A DNA stretch of 64,000 bases, from contig JAAOOA010000641.1 of NCBI GenBank assembly GCA_012861695.1, positions 62,001 through 126,000 on the forward strand, read 5' to 3'. The DNA comes from Trematomus loennbergii (Eukaryota; Chordata; Actinopteri; Perciformes; Nototheniidae). Each line of letters opens with the position of its first letter. Position 1 is the stretch's first letter. Under the pieces are notes generated by a model, which was not told the origin of the DNA, did no database searches, and was given only the letters and a program-made list of their open reading frames with translations. The position numbers were made by a program, and so were the translations under genes. Shown here piece after piece: positions 22,511-33,666 of this stretch.

Positions 22511-23204
22511 AATATTGATAAATACTGTATTCTAACAATACGGTATTCTGTTTTTCACATTTTTTTTTTACATTTTCTTTTTTAATCTGTTCGAAATAAA
22601 GATGGAAATGAAAAAAAAATGAAATTAAGTCGTTAATTCATGAGAAAAGCACTCCGATAGAAAGTCAGAAACATTTGAAATATTTGTTTAAAATGTCGTT
22701 TAAATAAAATGTCCAAAGAAAGTATTCAGAGTAATTCTTATTACAGTTTTATAATTGTTTTATATATTCTCAAATGACCTGCTTTGACTGCAGCTTGAGA
22801 AACTTCTGGATTCAGTCTGAAAGCATCCTTTTTTAACTTTAAACATGATCTTTAATAATGTTGTAGTTTAGTTTAACTCTGAGAGGTGGACTGGCTGGAC
22901 TCCTCACTGGGACTCTGGTTCAGGACCAGCTTGCAGGGTCCAGGAGTTCTTGGAGAGAAGGAGCGCTTCCTGCCGCATGACTCGGGGATGGGAGTTCCTG
23001 AACATGGAGAAACAGCTTCAGTTATTATGCTCCAAATATCTGGAACAAAGTCCAGAAAGAATGTGTCTGCAGCTCAGAGAGTCCTGCTGGGAACCCACAC
23101 ATGTTGAGGAGCCCAAAGTGTGATGAGAGAAATGTACAGTACGGGTCCCCAGCACATAGAAGCTGCCGGATGCTAACCTGCATATGTTGGGAGAGCTTTA
23201 CAGA

Positions 23205-24297
23205 TCAGGAGAGTAACTAAGTACATTTACTCAAGTACTGTACTTAAGTATAATGTTGAGGTACTTGTACCTTTCCTGAGTATTTCCATGTTATGCTACT
23301 TAGTACTTCTACTCCACTACAGTTCAGAGGTACATGGTGTACTTTTACTCCACTACATGTATTTAATACCTGATATGATCAATAATTATAAAACTTATCT
23401 TAAACTTATATTATTCTGAAATGGACCAATCTGCACAATAGACGCGTTCACACCGGAGTACTTTTCACGTTTAGTTCCGTTAGTACCCCTTATGTCGCGT
23501 TCACACCAAAAAGCACTTAATCTCGGGAATTTTTACCCCCATTTTTAGTGCCTGCTGAGAGGTGGTACTTTCCTGGGGAAAAAAGTGCCCCAGTTCTGAT
23601 TGGCTGGGCGAATTGCAAACCACGCCCCGTAATACTCTGAAATGTTTTGTAGAGCCGCCATTTTATTATCCTCGCATTAGCATTATTAGCATTAGCATTA
23701 GCCCAGCGCAGAAACGCAGAGAGACTAACTTATGGCAACACAAAAGAAAACATGAGAGCGGTGGATATGAGGAGGTGTCGGCGTTCTGGCGATTTACTCG
23801 GAAGGCTTCAGTAGAAGCTGATAGGAGTCCCAGCAGCTTCTACTGAAGCCAGTCCCCAACTCCGGCCGGGGACTTCGGGTGGCAGTATACGCCGTGAAGT
23901 TGTTTGCGGCCTGCCAGTAAACCCAAAGCAGAAGAAGACGAAGTGACGTCAGCGGCTCATTTGCGTAATCTTCCCTCAGGGAATTTATTCCGGTGTGAAC
24001 GCGATCTGTACTAAGTGCCCTGGGGTAATAAGTGCCGGGGCACTGAGTGCCGGCACTGAGTACGGCAAAGTACTTGGTGTGAACGCGGCTATTGACTACT
24101 TTTGGTACTTTAACTATATTTTGATGCTAATACTTTTCTACTTGTATTGAGTAACATTTGAATGCAGGCCTTTTACTGTAACAGAGTATTCCTACACTCT
24201 TGTACTTCTACTTTTACTTAAGTACAGATCTAGTACTTCTACTTTTACTCAAGTACAAGATCTGAGTACTTCTACTTTTACTCACGCGTCACTGTTT
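23205..24297. mobile_element. hAT-like MITE with ACTCAAGTACTT motifs, copy A
   Basis: The left part (AACTAAGTACATTTACTCAAG) and right part (TTCTACTTTTACTCACGCGTC) are inverted-like arrays of AGTA/TACT motifs. This is a very common fish MITE type. Its middle is interrupted by the CACACC MITE at about 23447-24096. No coding capacity. Between 22510 and 23205 I see only diverged non-coding sequence. Confidence 0.6.
23447..24101. mobile_element. MITE with GCGTTCACACC inverted ends, copy A
   Basis: The ends are CAATAGACGCGTTCACACC and, inverted, CAATAGCCGCGTTCACACC. An internal inverted pair (CAGTAGAAGCTG ... CAGCTTCTACTG) lies at about 23808-23845. A related copy is at 49137-49880, where an empty site in a paralogous repeat suggests a 3-bp AAT target duplication. 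Confidence 0.7.
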
Positions 24298-24375
24298 TGA
24301 TAGACAGTTCTTGTAAAGAGAAACAGCCAAATGATGAAGAGAGAAAACAAGAGTGTTGTTTGAGGACATGCTCCA

Positions 24376-24760
24376 TTAAGGTGGGGTAGGTAAGTTTGAG
24401 AAACCGGCTCGAGATACACTTTTTGTTATATTCCATGGAATGCTCTTAACATCCCGATAGCAATGAATATCTTAAGTGCTTTGACAAAAAATCCATAAAA
24501 AAATATCATTTGTGGAAGCCGTAGTACTGTAAAAAGTACGACCAATCATCTGAGCCGGCCCGAGTAAAATAACCTTCCATCTGTGCACAAACTTATCTCG
24601 TGCCCTCATTGGTCATGTGCGCGTTCGTGTGTGTTTGGAGGAGGGGCTCTGTAAGGAAGTGGCAGATTATCTCCGTTGTGTATTTTCAAATTCTAGCGAT
24701 CTCGAGCTGGTTTCTCCAATTTACCTAACTTACAGATGGAGCATCTTATTTCAGACTCCA
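24376..24760. mobile_element. GGTGGGGTAGG MITE, rearranged copy A
   Basis: The left end AAGGTGGGGTAGGTAAGTTTG equals that of the intact copy at 40861-41231. The right end is different and runs into AGATGGAGCATCTTATTTC, which recurs inverted at about 27583-27606, so this copy is truncated or fused. A third copy starts at 61937. Confidence 0.6.
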
Positions 24761-25182
24761 GCTTACTGCTTCCTGCCTACTACCTGCCAGTTACCTGCCT
24801 AAGACCTGCCTAAGACCAGTATCTGGGAATGTTAAGCCCTCCCACTATTTTCCAAGAGGGCGTTGCCAGATTTTCAATTTCAGGATTTAACCAGGAGATG
24901 GCGCTTCCTTCACAAAAACAGGAAGACAACTTTTCATGGACTTTCAGTTTTGTTTAGAAGAGCATTTGAACACATCAATATTTTAGATGAAATGAAGTAT
25001 ATCTAATCTTGTAATTCAATAATATATAGTCTTTATATATTAAATAACTATGGCCAAACTAAGACTTAGTTTTTCACAAGAGAAAATGCAGATATTATAT
25101 AAAAAACTAAAGTTAAAATCTTGTTTTTAATGCCCCAAGAGCAATAAAAACACTTGGTAAAAAAATCCTGAGTGAGGCTTTC

Positions 25183-25230
25183 ATAAATTGCATTTAGCTG
25201 ACGCTTTTATCCAAATCGACTTACTATTTA
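25183..25230 (+). repeat. Short fish-wide repeat (GCATTTAGCTGACGC)
   Basis: GCATTTAGCTGACGCTTTTA followed by TCCAAATCGACTTAC is a motif I recognise as very abundant in teleost genomes. Its duplicate is near 62747. Sequence around it (24760-25385) has no gene. Confidence 0.5.
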
Positions 25231-25384
25231 ATAAATGATAAATGATTATTCATAACAATATGAGTGATGTGTGATTATTATTCATGCTATATACTGATAT
25301 AGGGCTAAGTAAGCAATCAATCTTGCAAATTAACCCTTAGTTGTTCAATAATTTATTCAGACAATGTGAGTAGAAATACAGAAA

Positions 25385-26160
25385 TTCTGCTCCCACCTAA
25401 GGCCAACGTTGCACGTTGCTGACACACACCGCTGCAAACTCTCTGCACGGAGGAGCCGCGGAGGAAGAGACACACGTTCACTAAGCCGAAAAAAACTATA
25501 TCCGGTCACAGTGATCTGCTATTTTAAAGTAAATTCAACACATATTGACCCTAAATATAGCATATATTAAGAACGAGAAAGTGTTAACATCGTTTTTTGT
25601 AAACATATGACAAATGTGCGAGGGTGATGACATCAGAGCATAGTCCTATGGGCTTAGCCCCGGACAGGTACAACAGGTATTCACTCAGAGGGGGGTAGGT
25701 ACTAAATGCCACCCATTTACATGTAGGCAAACAAAGTCAAAAATCAACATACAGTAGGGGGGTGGGGGATGGTGAACGGTATGTGGGTATGTGGGACACT
25801 GAAAAGTCTATGTTAAAAAGCCTCAGTCACCTTAATTCATGTAATAAAAACATCTCAGGTCAGTAACACTGAAAGCTAAATGTGCAATACCATGTTCAGC
25901 TATGTTACTATTTATAATGTTATTGTTGTTACAACAGAAGATGTTTTTCTTTATATTGAATCTGGTGCACTTTGAGGTAAAAAATGAAGAGATTTATGGA
26001 TACCGCTGGAAAAAGCTGCAGTACATTTGCAGAGCCTGTACGTAGCGCTGTAACTTCCTCCACAAAAGCAGCCTTCTTTTATTCAACGTGGTGGGGGCCG
26101 AGGGAACCGGGCAGAGTTTTTCGCCGGTCAACGTGTGTGAAAGTTTAAATCTTCCTTATT
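25385..26160. repeat. hAT-related block shared with 39600-39890 and 62950-63720
   Basis: The part CTCTCTGCACGGAGGAGCCG to about 25680 matches 39630-39860 with moderate divergence. Farther right, TCTGGTGCACTTTGAGG is the inverse of the hAT-associated repeat found at 960. The block is therefore hAT-derived. No coding capacity. Confidence 0.5.
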
Positions 26161-26689
26161 GAGCTTTAAAACAAATGAATAACAACTATATATAATAATA
26201 AAATAAACACCGGCTGTTGTTATGCCTGCTGTAACGTTAAATTACTCCGTTCTCCGCTTAAGTAATTATGCCGTTACAAGCTTCATAGTTGTATTTATCA
26301 TCTAAATTTGCCGAAACAAGTTTAATATTCTGAAAGCCAAGACTTTGTTTATTTGAAATCAGATGAAAACAAACTGTAACGGACCCTGCCGTGTTATCTA
26401 TGATTACTATGCCTTACTGTACATTCATAATTTCAGCCGGAGGGAGGTGGGCGGCGCTGCGGAGGAGCAGATTGCGAGTGAGAGGTGCCTGTCATCTTCC
26501 CTTTACAAGCTTCACAAATGTATTTATCGTGTGATTTTGGAAATAAAAGTTTCATATTCTGAAAGCCAAGACTTTGTTTATATATTATACGTGGGTAGCT
26601 ATGACGTCAGAAGGAGTTACCGTAAATGAGAGCTGCCGTAAAAGTGTTTCTAGGATTTCTAAACGAACTATTACAGCTGTTATAAAGCA

Positions 26690-26900
26690 TTAAATAAAAA
26701 GTCATGAAAGAGATAAGGAGGAGAAAAGGTTTAAGGAAGTAAGCAAGGAATACAGAATGTCGAAATCCTCTGTTTCACGCGATGTCGAACATTGAAGACA
26801 GAGGACGGCGGTCCCCCAATCTACACAGCGGGAGAACGAAGATCATAAAGCAGATCGGAGGAGACATCACGATCTTTCCCACATTAGTGCAATTCACCTA
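26690..26900 (+). pseudogene. Possible Tc1-like transposase helix-turn-helix remnant
   Basis: A frame reads EVSKEYRMSKSSVSRDVEH, a stop, then RQRTAVPQST. This recalls the helix-turn-helix and linker of Tc1-like transposases, but it is short and broken. From 26900 to 27900 I see AT-rich non-coding sequence with a small acceptor/donor-bounded stretch at about 27666-27710 (minus strand) that I cannot assign. Confidence 0.25.
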
Positions 26901-28138
26901 TACTTAACCCCAAATAAAAGAACCCAATAAAAACAGTTGTTAAATAATAGTGAAGTCACGTTGTAATAATAACTCATCTCTCGGTTTGAGTGTTCTTTTT
27001 CTGCTTTTCTGACTATTTCTCATTGTGGGGAAAAATAACACCCAGGGTCCTGATCGTTTTAATGAAGTTGAATACAGAATATTCATATTTGTCAGTGATT
27101 TCATGTCAATTCGGCGAACATAAACATAAATGATCGTGGTGAAGATGATGATTAAATTAGGATTAAAAATCGGGAGAGCCGGCTGCATTTCCTCTCGTTC
27201 GTTTTTTTCGACTAAACAACATTATTTTGTTAAATAACAACATGGTGATGTTTTGTAAATGATTACATGTCTTATTTAGCACAGACTATGATCCTATCCG
27301 TGACATATGGATCTTAACAAAGATCCGCTATACATTAGTACCAGACATACTGTACATCCAGCTTACTGTATCGAAGTTGATTTCACATGAGCTCCAGTGT
27401 GGAACCCCACTGCACCCCCTGGTGGATCAATGATCCATTGCAGCTGGCTTCACAATAATTAAATGTATTTATCACGGGGGCGGTATCAAGTCAGACTGGG
27501 GGCCGGCTCTTCATCACGAACCGATCACGGGCCGATCACGGAACGTGCACGAGCCAATCACGACCCTCGCGTTTCAAACTGTCTGAAATAAGATGCTCCA
27601 TCTGTACCTTTAATACCTTTAAACCGTTTCATATCTTGATGAATGGAGGATATTCAGTACTCACAGTTCTTCTGGATCTTGGCTCTGATCGTCTCATCAT
27701 TGATCCTGTAGGGATGAACACAATCCAACAGTTATGGATCAAGTTAAAATAAGTGTTTGTTCTTTGAGTCAGCTTCAGAGTCTGACTGATCTCATGCTTT
27801 ACATCCCATCATATCTTCTCTGCAAACACTACGACTGACTGCCACAGCTCTCAGCTGCATTACAGGAAGTAACAGTCATTAGTCAAGGAGCTAAAAACAT
27901 CCCATCAAAAACAGACTACCTTTTCCACTCTTCTGTCAAATCCCATATGTCTGGTGGAAAGTTGATTACTTACTAAATGTGGCTTTGCATTTTCAGCTGG
28001 CCTTCTATAGTTGATGGAAGAATGAAAGAGCCTGCAGTCAGTGGGTAACATCACTGATCTGTTGTGATTCCCCAGTGAGAGAAACACCTCCCTGTGTTTC
28101 ATACAATACTGCTGAACCAGCAGAGACCCCTTACTGAC

Positions 28139-28307
28139 CTGAGGGTCTCCAGTCTGCAGTCTGGACTCCCACAAGATCTCTCAGCAGCTTCACATCTGAA
28201 TCCTGCAGATAGTTGAACCCAGGTCCAGATCTCTCAGATGGATGTTGGACTTCAGAGCTGAGGCCAGAGCAGAACAGCTGATCTCTGACAACCAGCAGCT
28301 CCTCAGT
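28139..28307 (-). pseudogene. NLR leucine-rich repeat exon 3, decayed
   Basis: Between a TTTATTCAG acceptor and a CAG/GTCAGT donor, the frame starts with [25 protein letters not shown] and then is lost twice. Length is 169 bp against the family norm of about 174. Confidence 0.75.
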
Positions 28308-28699
28308 CTGAATAAAGAAAACATGATGAGGATAAAATCAGTTTATAATCCAATCAGATGTTACTCAACATTTAAATGAATCTGAACAGAAAAATCTGTC
28401 TACTTCAAAAAGTAAACTTTATCATGTAAAACTAAAATGACTTCAGATGACCTTTATTCAGACGTTATCGTTTACTAAATATTAAAAAATAGATTCATTT
28501 TTACAACTAACATCTATTACAGTTATTTTAAGAAACAGTCAACATGTATGTCTGCAGTTCTTACTTTTACTTTTAAAAATGAAATATGAATATAAGGACA
28601 TTTACAACTTATGGATGTAAGTTGTTAATTATAAATCAGGTTCAATTACAAAGTGAACATGTGAGATCTCCAGCAGTAACAGAGAGTCAGTGAACTGAC

Positions 28700-28870
28700 C
28701 TGAGAGTCTCCAGTCTGCAGTCTGGACTCTCCAGAAGATCTCTCAGCAGCTCCCCTCCTGAACCCTTCAGAGCGTTCTCACTCAGGTCCAGATGTCTCAG
28801 ATGGATGTTGGACTTCAGAGCTGAGATCAGAGCAGAAAAGCTGATCTCTGACAACCTGCAGCCCTCCAGT
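28700..28870 (-). CDS. NLR leucine-rich repeat exon 2
   Basis: A 171-bp exon with a TTATTCAG acceptor and CAG/GTCAGT donor, open throughout. It encodes one ribonuclease-inhibitor-type repeat pair ([44 protein letters not shown]). Such exons are added in tandem in teleost NLRs. It is one codon shorter than its neighbour. Introns around it (28310-28700 and 28870-29275) contain no other coding signal. Confidence 0.85.
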
Positions 28871-29274
28871 CTGAATAAAGAAAACATGATGTAACTTTAG
28901 AAAACAATGTTCCTGTTTGAAATAACTCCAGGTTTAATAATCTGTTCAGAGTTAAACAGGGTTTTAATGTCAGAGATGATGCAGAAACAATCCACTGATA
29001 ATCTGGAACTTTAACTTTGATCAGATGTTTGACAACTCCTTCATCTCCCTCACAGCTCATCAGTACTGACAGCATCTCCACTGACTCATGGAGCACAGAG
29101 TGAGTCTGTGGAAGCTCAAACACTCTCCCTCACACATTCACCTTCTCTTTGTTACTCTGATCAATATTCAGTCATTAGCAAACATGGAAAAAATTAAAAT
29201 AACATTGTATTTGTTCAAATTCAGAAAATCATAAACACAAACAGATCAATATGAACTGCAGTCAGTGAACTGAC

Positions 29275-29448
29275 CTGAGAGCCTCCAGTCTGCAGTTTGG
29301 ACTCTTTAGTCCAGAACTCAGCAGCTTCACTGCTGAATCATACAGAGCGTTGTTAGCCAGGTCCAGATCTCTCAGATGGGAGGGGTCAGACTTCAGAGCT
29401 GAGGCCACGACTTCACATTCAGTCTCTGAGAGTTCACAGCCAGTAAGT
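29275..29448 (-). CDS. NLR leucine-rich repeat exon 1
   Basis: A 174-bp exon between a TTATTATAG acceptor and a CAG/GTCAGT donor. It encodes [36 protein letters not shown] and NCRLEALR, the standard 58-residue LRR exon of fish NLRs. It is intact, phase-compatible with the next LRR exon, and separated from the NACHT exon by an intron enlarged by the Gmr1-like element. Confidence 0.87.
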
Positions 29449-29831
29449 CTATAATAAAACATATATTACAACATGTGTTAAAAAGAGGAAACATTATATT
29501 AACATCAAGCATTTGATGAAAAAAGATTTGACATGTTCTGATAGACCTTTGCTGTTAGTCCATTTATATAATATATAATAATATATGATGATAGAGTGTA
29601 ATGAGTTGTCAGTGTGATCTGATCACATGTCTGTGCTCCTGCTGTCACTGACTGTTACCAAAAGAAACAGAAATTAAATTAATCACTTGACAATATTAGA
29701 GATGAACATATTTAAATGTTAGTTAATATGGATGTGAATGATGGATGAAGGATGTTTTGGCTTCTCTGAGCATCTGAACATTTATTGCGCACACAAACAC
29801 AATTAACAAACCAATAAAGTTTCAATATGTT

Positions 29832-30133
29832 TGTGGCAGCGGGGTGTGGTTAGGGCGCCGGCTGCTGGTGTGAAGGGAGTGGCTCGGCCGGAGGCCAGAC
29901 AGCTGATCGGAATCAGGTAATCAGTCACTGAATAAAGCATGTGGTAACCTGGTTCTGGTCTGTCTTGCAGTAGGCAGGATCCTGGGAGGTCGCCGAAGGA
30001 CCTGTGAAGGATCCCACATGGGCAACGTTTTGCAACCCATGTTGTACACTTTGTTTTGTGCTAATAAACGCCTGTGTTCAAACCCTGCTCTTTCCGTCCC
30101 TCTTTGAACCCTGTGTGAGCGGAGAGGCTCACA
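29832..30133 (+). repeat. 5' LTR of the Gmr1-like element
   Basis: 302 bp from TGTGGCAGCGGGGTG to GAGAGGCTCACA, with an AATAAA signal near 30062. It differs from the 3' LTR by several substitutions and short indels, so it is clearly older than the sushi-type insertion. Confidence 0.92.
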
Positions 30134-30134
30134 G

Positions 30135-30152
30135 TGGCGCCTGAACAGGGAC
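30135..30152 (+). promoter_or_regulatory. Primer-binding site, tRNA-Lys type
   Basis: TGGCGCCTGAACAGGGAC starts one base after the 5' LTR and is one base different from the familiar tRNA-Lys3 primer site. Confidence 0.8.
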
Positions 30153-30156
30153 AATC

Positions 30157-31550
30157 ATGTCGGAAGGAGAAACCCCGCTGGGTCAGGCCCTCCAACGTCT
30201 AGCCCACATGCAGGAGACCACCACAGCATTGCAGCGACAGCAGAGCAAGGCTCTGCTCGGATCGCCTCGAGCCAGCGCGAGGACCGGGCCCTCCTACGGG
30301 AGCTGCTGCAGCGTCCGGCCGCCCGGGAGGCCGATCCCGCGACCAACCCGGCCCGACCGCCTTCGATTGCCCTCCAGAAATTGACGGCAGAGGACGATCC
30401 GGAGGCATACCTGGACATCTTTGAGGGCACAGCGGCGGCGTGCGGGTGGCCGGAGGAGGAGTGGGCAGCGCGGCTATTGCCCCTGCTATCTGGGGGTGCG
30501 CAGTTAGCCGCCCACAGCCTGCCCGGGCCTCTCGGCATGTGTACCGATATCTGAGGAAGGCCATCCTGGACCGGCTTGGCAGCACACCAGAGGGACATCG
30601 CCGCCGGTTCCGGGCACTCCCCTTCGAGGACGCTGACCGGCCCTTCTCATACACGCAACAGCTTCTGGATGCAGCGAGCCGCTGGCTCCAGCCGGGGGTG
30701 CGCTCGGCGGAGGAAGTCGTCGGGCAGGTGGCGCTGGAGCAGTTAATCGCCGGCCTGCCATCTTCAACGGCGAATTGGGTCCAGTGCCATCGCCCCGCCA
30801 ACCTGGAAGCAGCCGTCGTCCTCGCGGAGGACCACCTCTCGCTTCCCCGGGGAGCATGAAAGAGGAGCCCCGACCACCGGCCGTCTCAGCGGGCAGACCC
30901 ATCCCAGAGATTTCCTGGAGCAGCTGCCCTTCCTCCACCACCACAACGGCCCCAACCCCGCAGCCCCGACACTTCCCCCCCAAGCCCTACCTTACCCTCC
31001 TGTTTTTATCTCTCCCCAGGGTCCGGCCTACGCTTCTGGTCGTCCGGCACCACGGGGGGCTCCTCAGACGCCAGGGCTGGATTGCTGGCGGTGCGGGCAG
31101 CCCGGCCACGTCAGACGGGAGTGTCCTCTCATGGAGGTCGGACAGCTGGTCCGGGTTGCGGGACCGCCAGTTGCCTGCCCCGATTTGGAAGGGACGTACC
31201 GTATACCGGTATGTATACAGGGGGGTACCACCAGGCTCTGATGGACACGGGCTGTAATCAGACGATGATCCATCAGCGCTTGGTTCGGCCTGGGGCATTG
31301 ATTGAAGCATTGTGGGTGAAGGTGAGGTGTGTGCATGGGGATATTCACCAGTACCCGGAGGTGACGCTGGAAATTTCTTATAAGGGAAAAAAGCATAGAG
31401 TCAGGGCTGGAGTTAGCACTCGCCTTACGCACCCTCTGATTTTGGGAACGAATTGGCCGGGGTTTGCTAAGCTAGCGGGGGCTATGGGGGTGCGTTCACG
31501 GACGGTTAGGGACAGGCTGTATCGTGTGAGCCGTGACACACAGACAGGAG
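30157..31550 (+). pseudogene. gag: Gmr1-like gag and protease, frame-broken
   Basis: The ATG at 30157 starts MSEGETPLGQALQRLAHMQE. Capsid-like sequence continues in other frames (DPEAYLDIFEGTAAACGW; frame at 30440-30859 with RYLRKAILDRLG and WLQPGVRSAEEVV). A CCHC zinc knuckle (CWRCGQPGHVRREC) lies at about 31083-31127 in a third frame, and the protease motif ALMDTGCNQTMI follows at about 31238. Three or more frame changes separate these parts. Confidence 0.8.
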
Positions 31551-32370
31551 ATATAAATACCCAGTTGTTGGTGCCAAAAAGCCGTCGGGAAATGGTTTTC
31601 CAGGCGGCTCATTATAACCCCATGTCAGGTCACCTAGGGTACGACAAATCACTACACCGGATAATGGCCCGATTTTATTGGCCGGGCATTCTCGCAGATG
31701 TGAAGCGGTGGTGTGCATCTTGCCGTGAATGTCAGCTGGTTAACCCGCCGGCCACCCCCAGGGCGCCTTTGCGCCGTTACCATTGATTGAGGTGCCTTTT
31801 GAGAGAGTTGGAATGGACCTCATCGGGCCATTAGACCGGAATGCAATGGGATATCGCTTTGTACTGGTCCTAGTGGATTATGCAACGCGATATCCCGAGG
31901 CAGTGCCGCTGCGTAATATCTCTGCAAAGAGCGTCGCGCAGGCACTGTTTCACATTATCTCCCGAGTCGGGATCCCGAAAGAGATCCTGACTGACCAGGG
32001 CACACAGTTTATGTCACGCACACTACGCGAGCTGTATGAACTATTGGGCGTCCATTCAATACGGACTAGTGTTTACCATCCTCAGCCCGACGGCCTGGTG
32101 GAACGGTTTAATAAAACACTAAAGAACATGGTTCTATGAGTTCGTTCACGAAGATAGTCGTAATTGGGATAAATGGCTAGATCCTCTGTTGTTTGCAGTG
32201 CGGGAGGTGCCCCAGTCCTCCACGGGATTTTCGCCCTTTGAGCTCTTATTTGGCAGGAAGGCCCGGGGTGTTTTGGACCTAGTTAAGGAAAACTGGGAGG
32301 AGGGTCCAAGCACCAGTAAAAACGAAATACAGTACGTTATGGACCTGCGAGCAAAACTCCACTCACTGCG
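31551..32370 (+). pseudogene. Gmr1-like integrase
   Basis: The zinc-binding domain has the HHCC pattern (AAHYNPMSGHLGYDKSL ... CASCRECQLV) at about 31605-31745. The catalytic core follows in a new frame, with Asp in GMDLIGPL, Asp in LTDQGTQFM and Glu in LVERFNKTLK. A stop at about 32137 and a frame change separate the C-terminal part (DPLLFAVREVPQSSTGFSPF, LLFGRKARGV). All catalytic residues are still readable, but the gene is broken. Confidence 0.85.
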
Positions 32371-32375
32371 GCTAC

Positions 32376-32880
32376 TACAGGCGGTTCATCCCGTCCTTTT
32401 CGGAGCTGACCAGTCCCCTGACCGACCTGACCCGAAAGGGTGCTTCAGATCCGGTCCAGTGGACGGAGCGGTGTCAGCTGGCGTTTGAGAGGGTTAAAAA
32501 AGCCCTCTGTGGTAAGCCGCTTCTGTATTCTCCTGACTTCTCTCTCCCTTTTGTGTTGCAGACCGACGCCTCGAACAGTGGGGTGGGGGCCGTTTTGTCC
32601 CAGCAGGTAGAAGGGGTCGACCGCCCCGTACTGTACATTAGCCGTAAGCTCGCCCAGAGGGAGGTGAACTACAGTACGGTGGAAAAGGAGTGCCTCGCCA
32701 TACGGTGGGCGCCCTTTCACCCTCAGGTCGGACCATGCCCCGCTCCAGTGGCTCCACCGCATGAAGGATGCCAACGCCCGGATCACTCGGTGGTATCTGG
32801 CGCTACAGCCTTTCAACTTCAAGGTGATCCACAGGCCGGGTAACCGGATGGTCGTGGCTGATTTCCTCTCTCGCTCGGCG
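32376..32880 (+). pseudogene. Gmr1-like RT end and RNase H
   Basis: Right after integrase sequence the frame encodes YYRRFIPSFSELTSPL, the extreme end of reverse transcriptase, then RNase H (LQTDASNSGVGAVLSQQ, LYISRKLAQREVNYSTVEKE, and after a frame change RITRWYLALQPFNF, VIHRPGNRMVVADFLSRS). The palm with the YxDD active site is absent, so the integrase/RT junction near 32376 is a deletion breakpoint. A G15 tract at 32885 follows. Confidence 0.85.
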
Positions 32881-32959
32881 GAGAGGGGGGGGGGGGGGGG
32901 AGTCAGCTCCCAGGCTCCCAGGCCGGCGGGATCCCGGCCTGAGTCGGGCGGTGGGGGTA

Positions 32960-33267
32960 TGTGGCAGCGGGGTGTGGTTAGGGTGCCGGCTGCTGCTGTG
33001 AAGGGAGTGCCTCGGCCGGAGGCCAGACAGCTGATCGGAATCAGGTAATCAGTCACTGAATAAAAGCATGTGGTAACCTGGTTCTGGTCTGTCTTGCAGT
33101 AGACAGGATCCTGGGAGGTCGCCGAAGGACCTGTGAAGGATCCCACACGGGCAACGTTTTGCAACCCGTGTTGTACACTTTTTTTGGTGCTAATAAACGC
33201 CTGTGTTCAACCCAAACCCTGCTCTTTCCGTCCCTCTTTGAACCCTGTGTGAGCGGAGAGGCTCACA
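32960..33267 (+). repeat. 3' LTR of the Gmr1-like element
   Basis: 308 bp, partner of 29832-30133. It is preceded by a purine-rich GGGCGGTGGGGGTA likely to be the polypurine tract. Intron sequence from 33273 to 33666 holds no coding signal. Confidence 0.92.
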
Positions 33268-33666
33268 ATGTTCAACTTAATAGCATCAGATGTTCCCAGT
33301 ATATCAGCATTAAGACATAACTCTGTTATTGGTGGGAAATATATAGATCTGATTTTAAACTCTAACACATTGTGATAAAAACGTGTTTAATGATAAAGAA
33401 ACTACTAGAAAGTAATAATAACATGTTTCTCTGATAACTGTAAGTCCTGCTGTGTGGTGTGATCACATGCTGAGAAACCTCTAAAGTCCTTCATGTGTTT
33501 GACATGTCGCCTCCATCACTCAATATGAAGAGAGGAACGCAGAACAGAACAGTGTTGGTTTTATTTTGCTCTCAGTATTTAAACAGCAGAAATGTTATAG
33601 TGTTTATTTGAATAATTAAACTCCTGATCCACATTAGTTTATAAAGTTAATCACATCTGGACTTAC

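Larger units (their letters stand above)
13454..26444 (+). repeat. Long segmental copy A
   Basis: From GATATAACGCTTTGTGCGG onward the sequence matches 44971-64000 in the same order and orientation. Shared parts are the AT satellite, the CTTGGAAGCTGG island, the CTTTATTAATCCCCCGAGG tail, the 37-bp satellite, the nested Tc1/hAT, the LINE end and the nested MITEs. The window ends at a point equal to 26444 here, so the copy may go further. Differences are mostly small indels plus a few large ones, notably the 5.3 kb insertion found only in copy B. Confidence 0.9.
29832..33267 (+). mobile_element. Gmr1-like Ty3/Gypsy element with integrase before RNase H, RT deleted
   Basis: LTRs at 29832-30133 and 32960-33267 have TG...CA ends and the 5-bp target duplication ATGTT on each side (29827-29831, 33268-33272). 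A primer site matching a tRNA-Lys 3' end follows the 5' LTR. Domain order is gag, zinc knuckle, protease, integrase, then the end of RT and RNase H. Integrase upstream of RT/RNase H is the mark of the Gmr1 group of fish Gypsy elements. Most of RT is missing through an internal deletion, and several frame breaks are present. It lies opposite to the NLR gene, in its intron. Confidence 0.88.

Noticed and set aside
30155..30983. Minus-strand frames of 147-200 codons
   Set aside because: GC-rich shadows of the Gmr1-like gag; no homology recognised and opposite to the element's sense.
32445..33164. 239-codon minus-strand frame
   Set aside because: It crosses the RNase H region and the 3' LTR of the Gmr1-like element in antisense.
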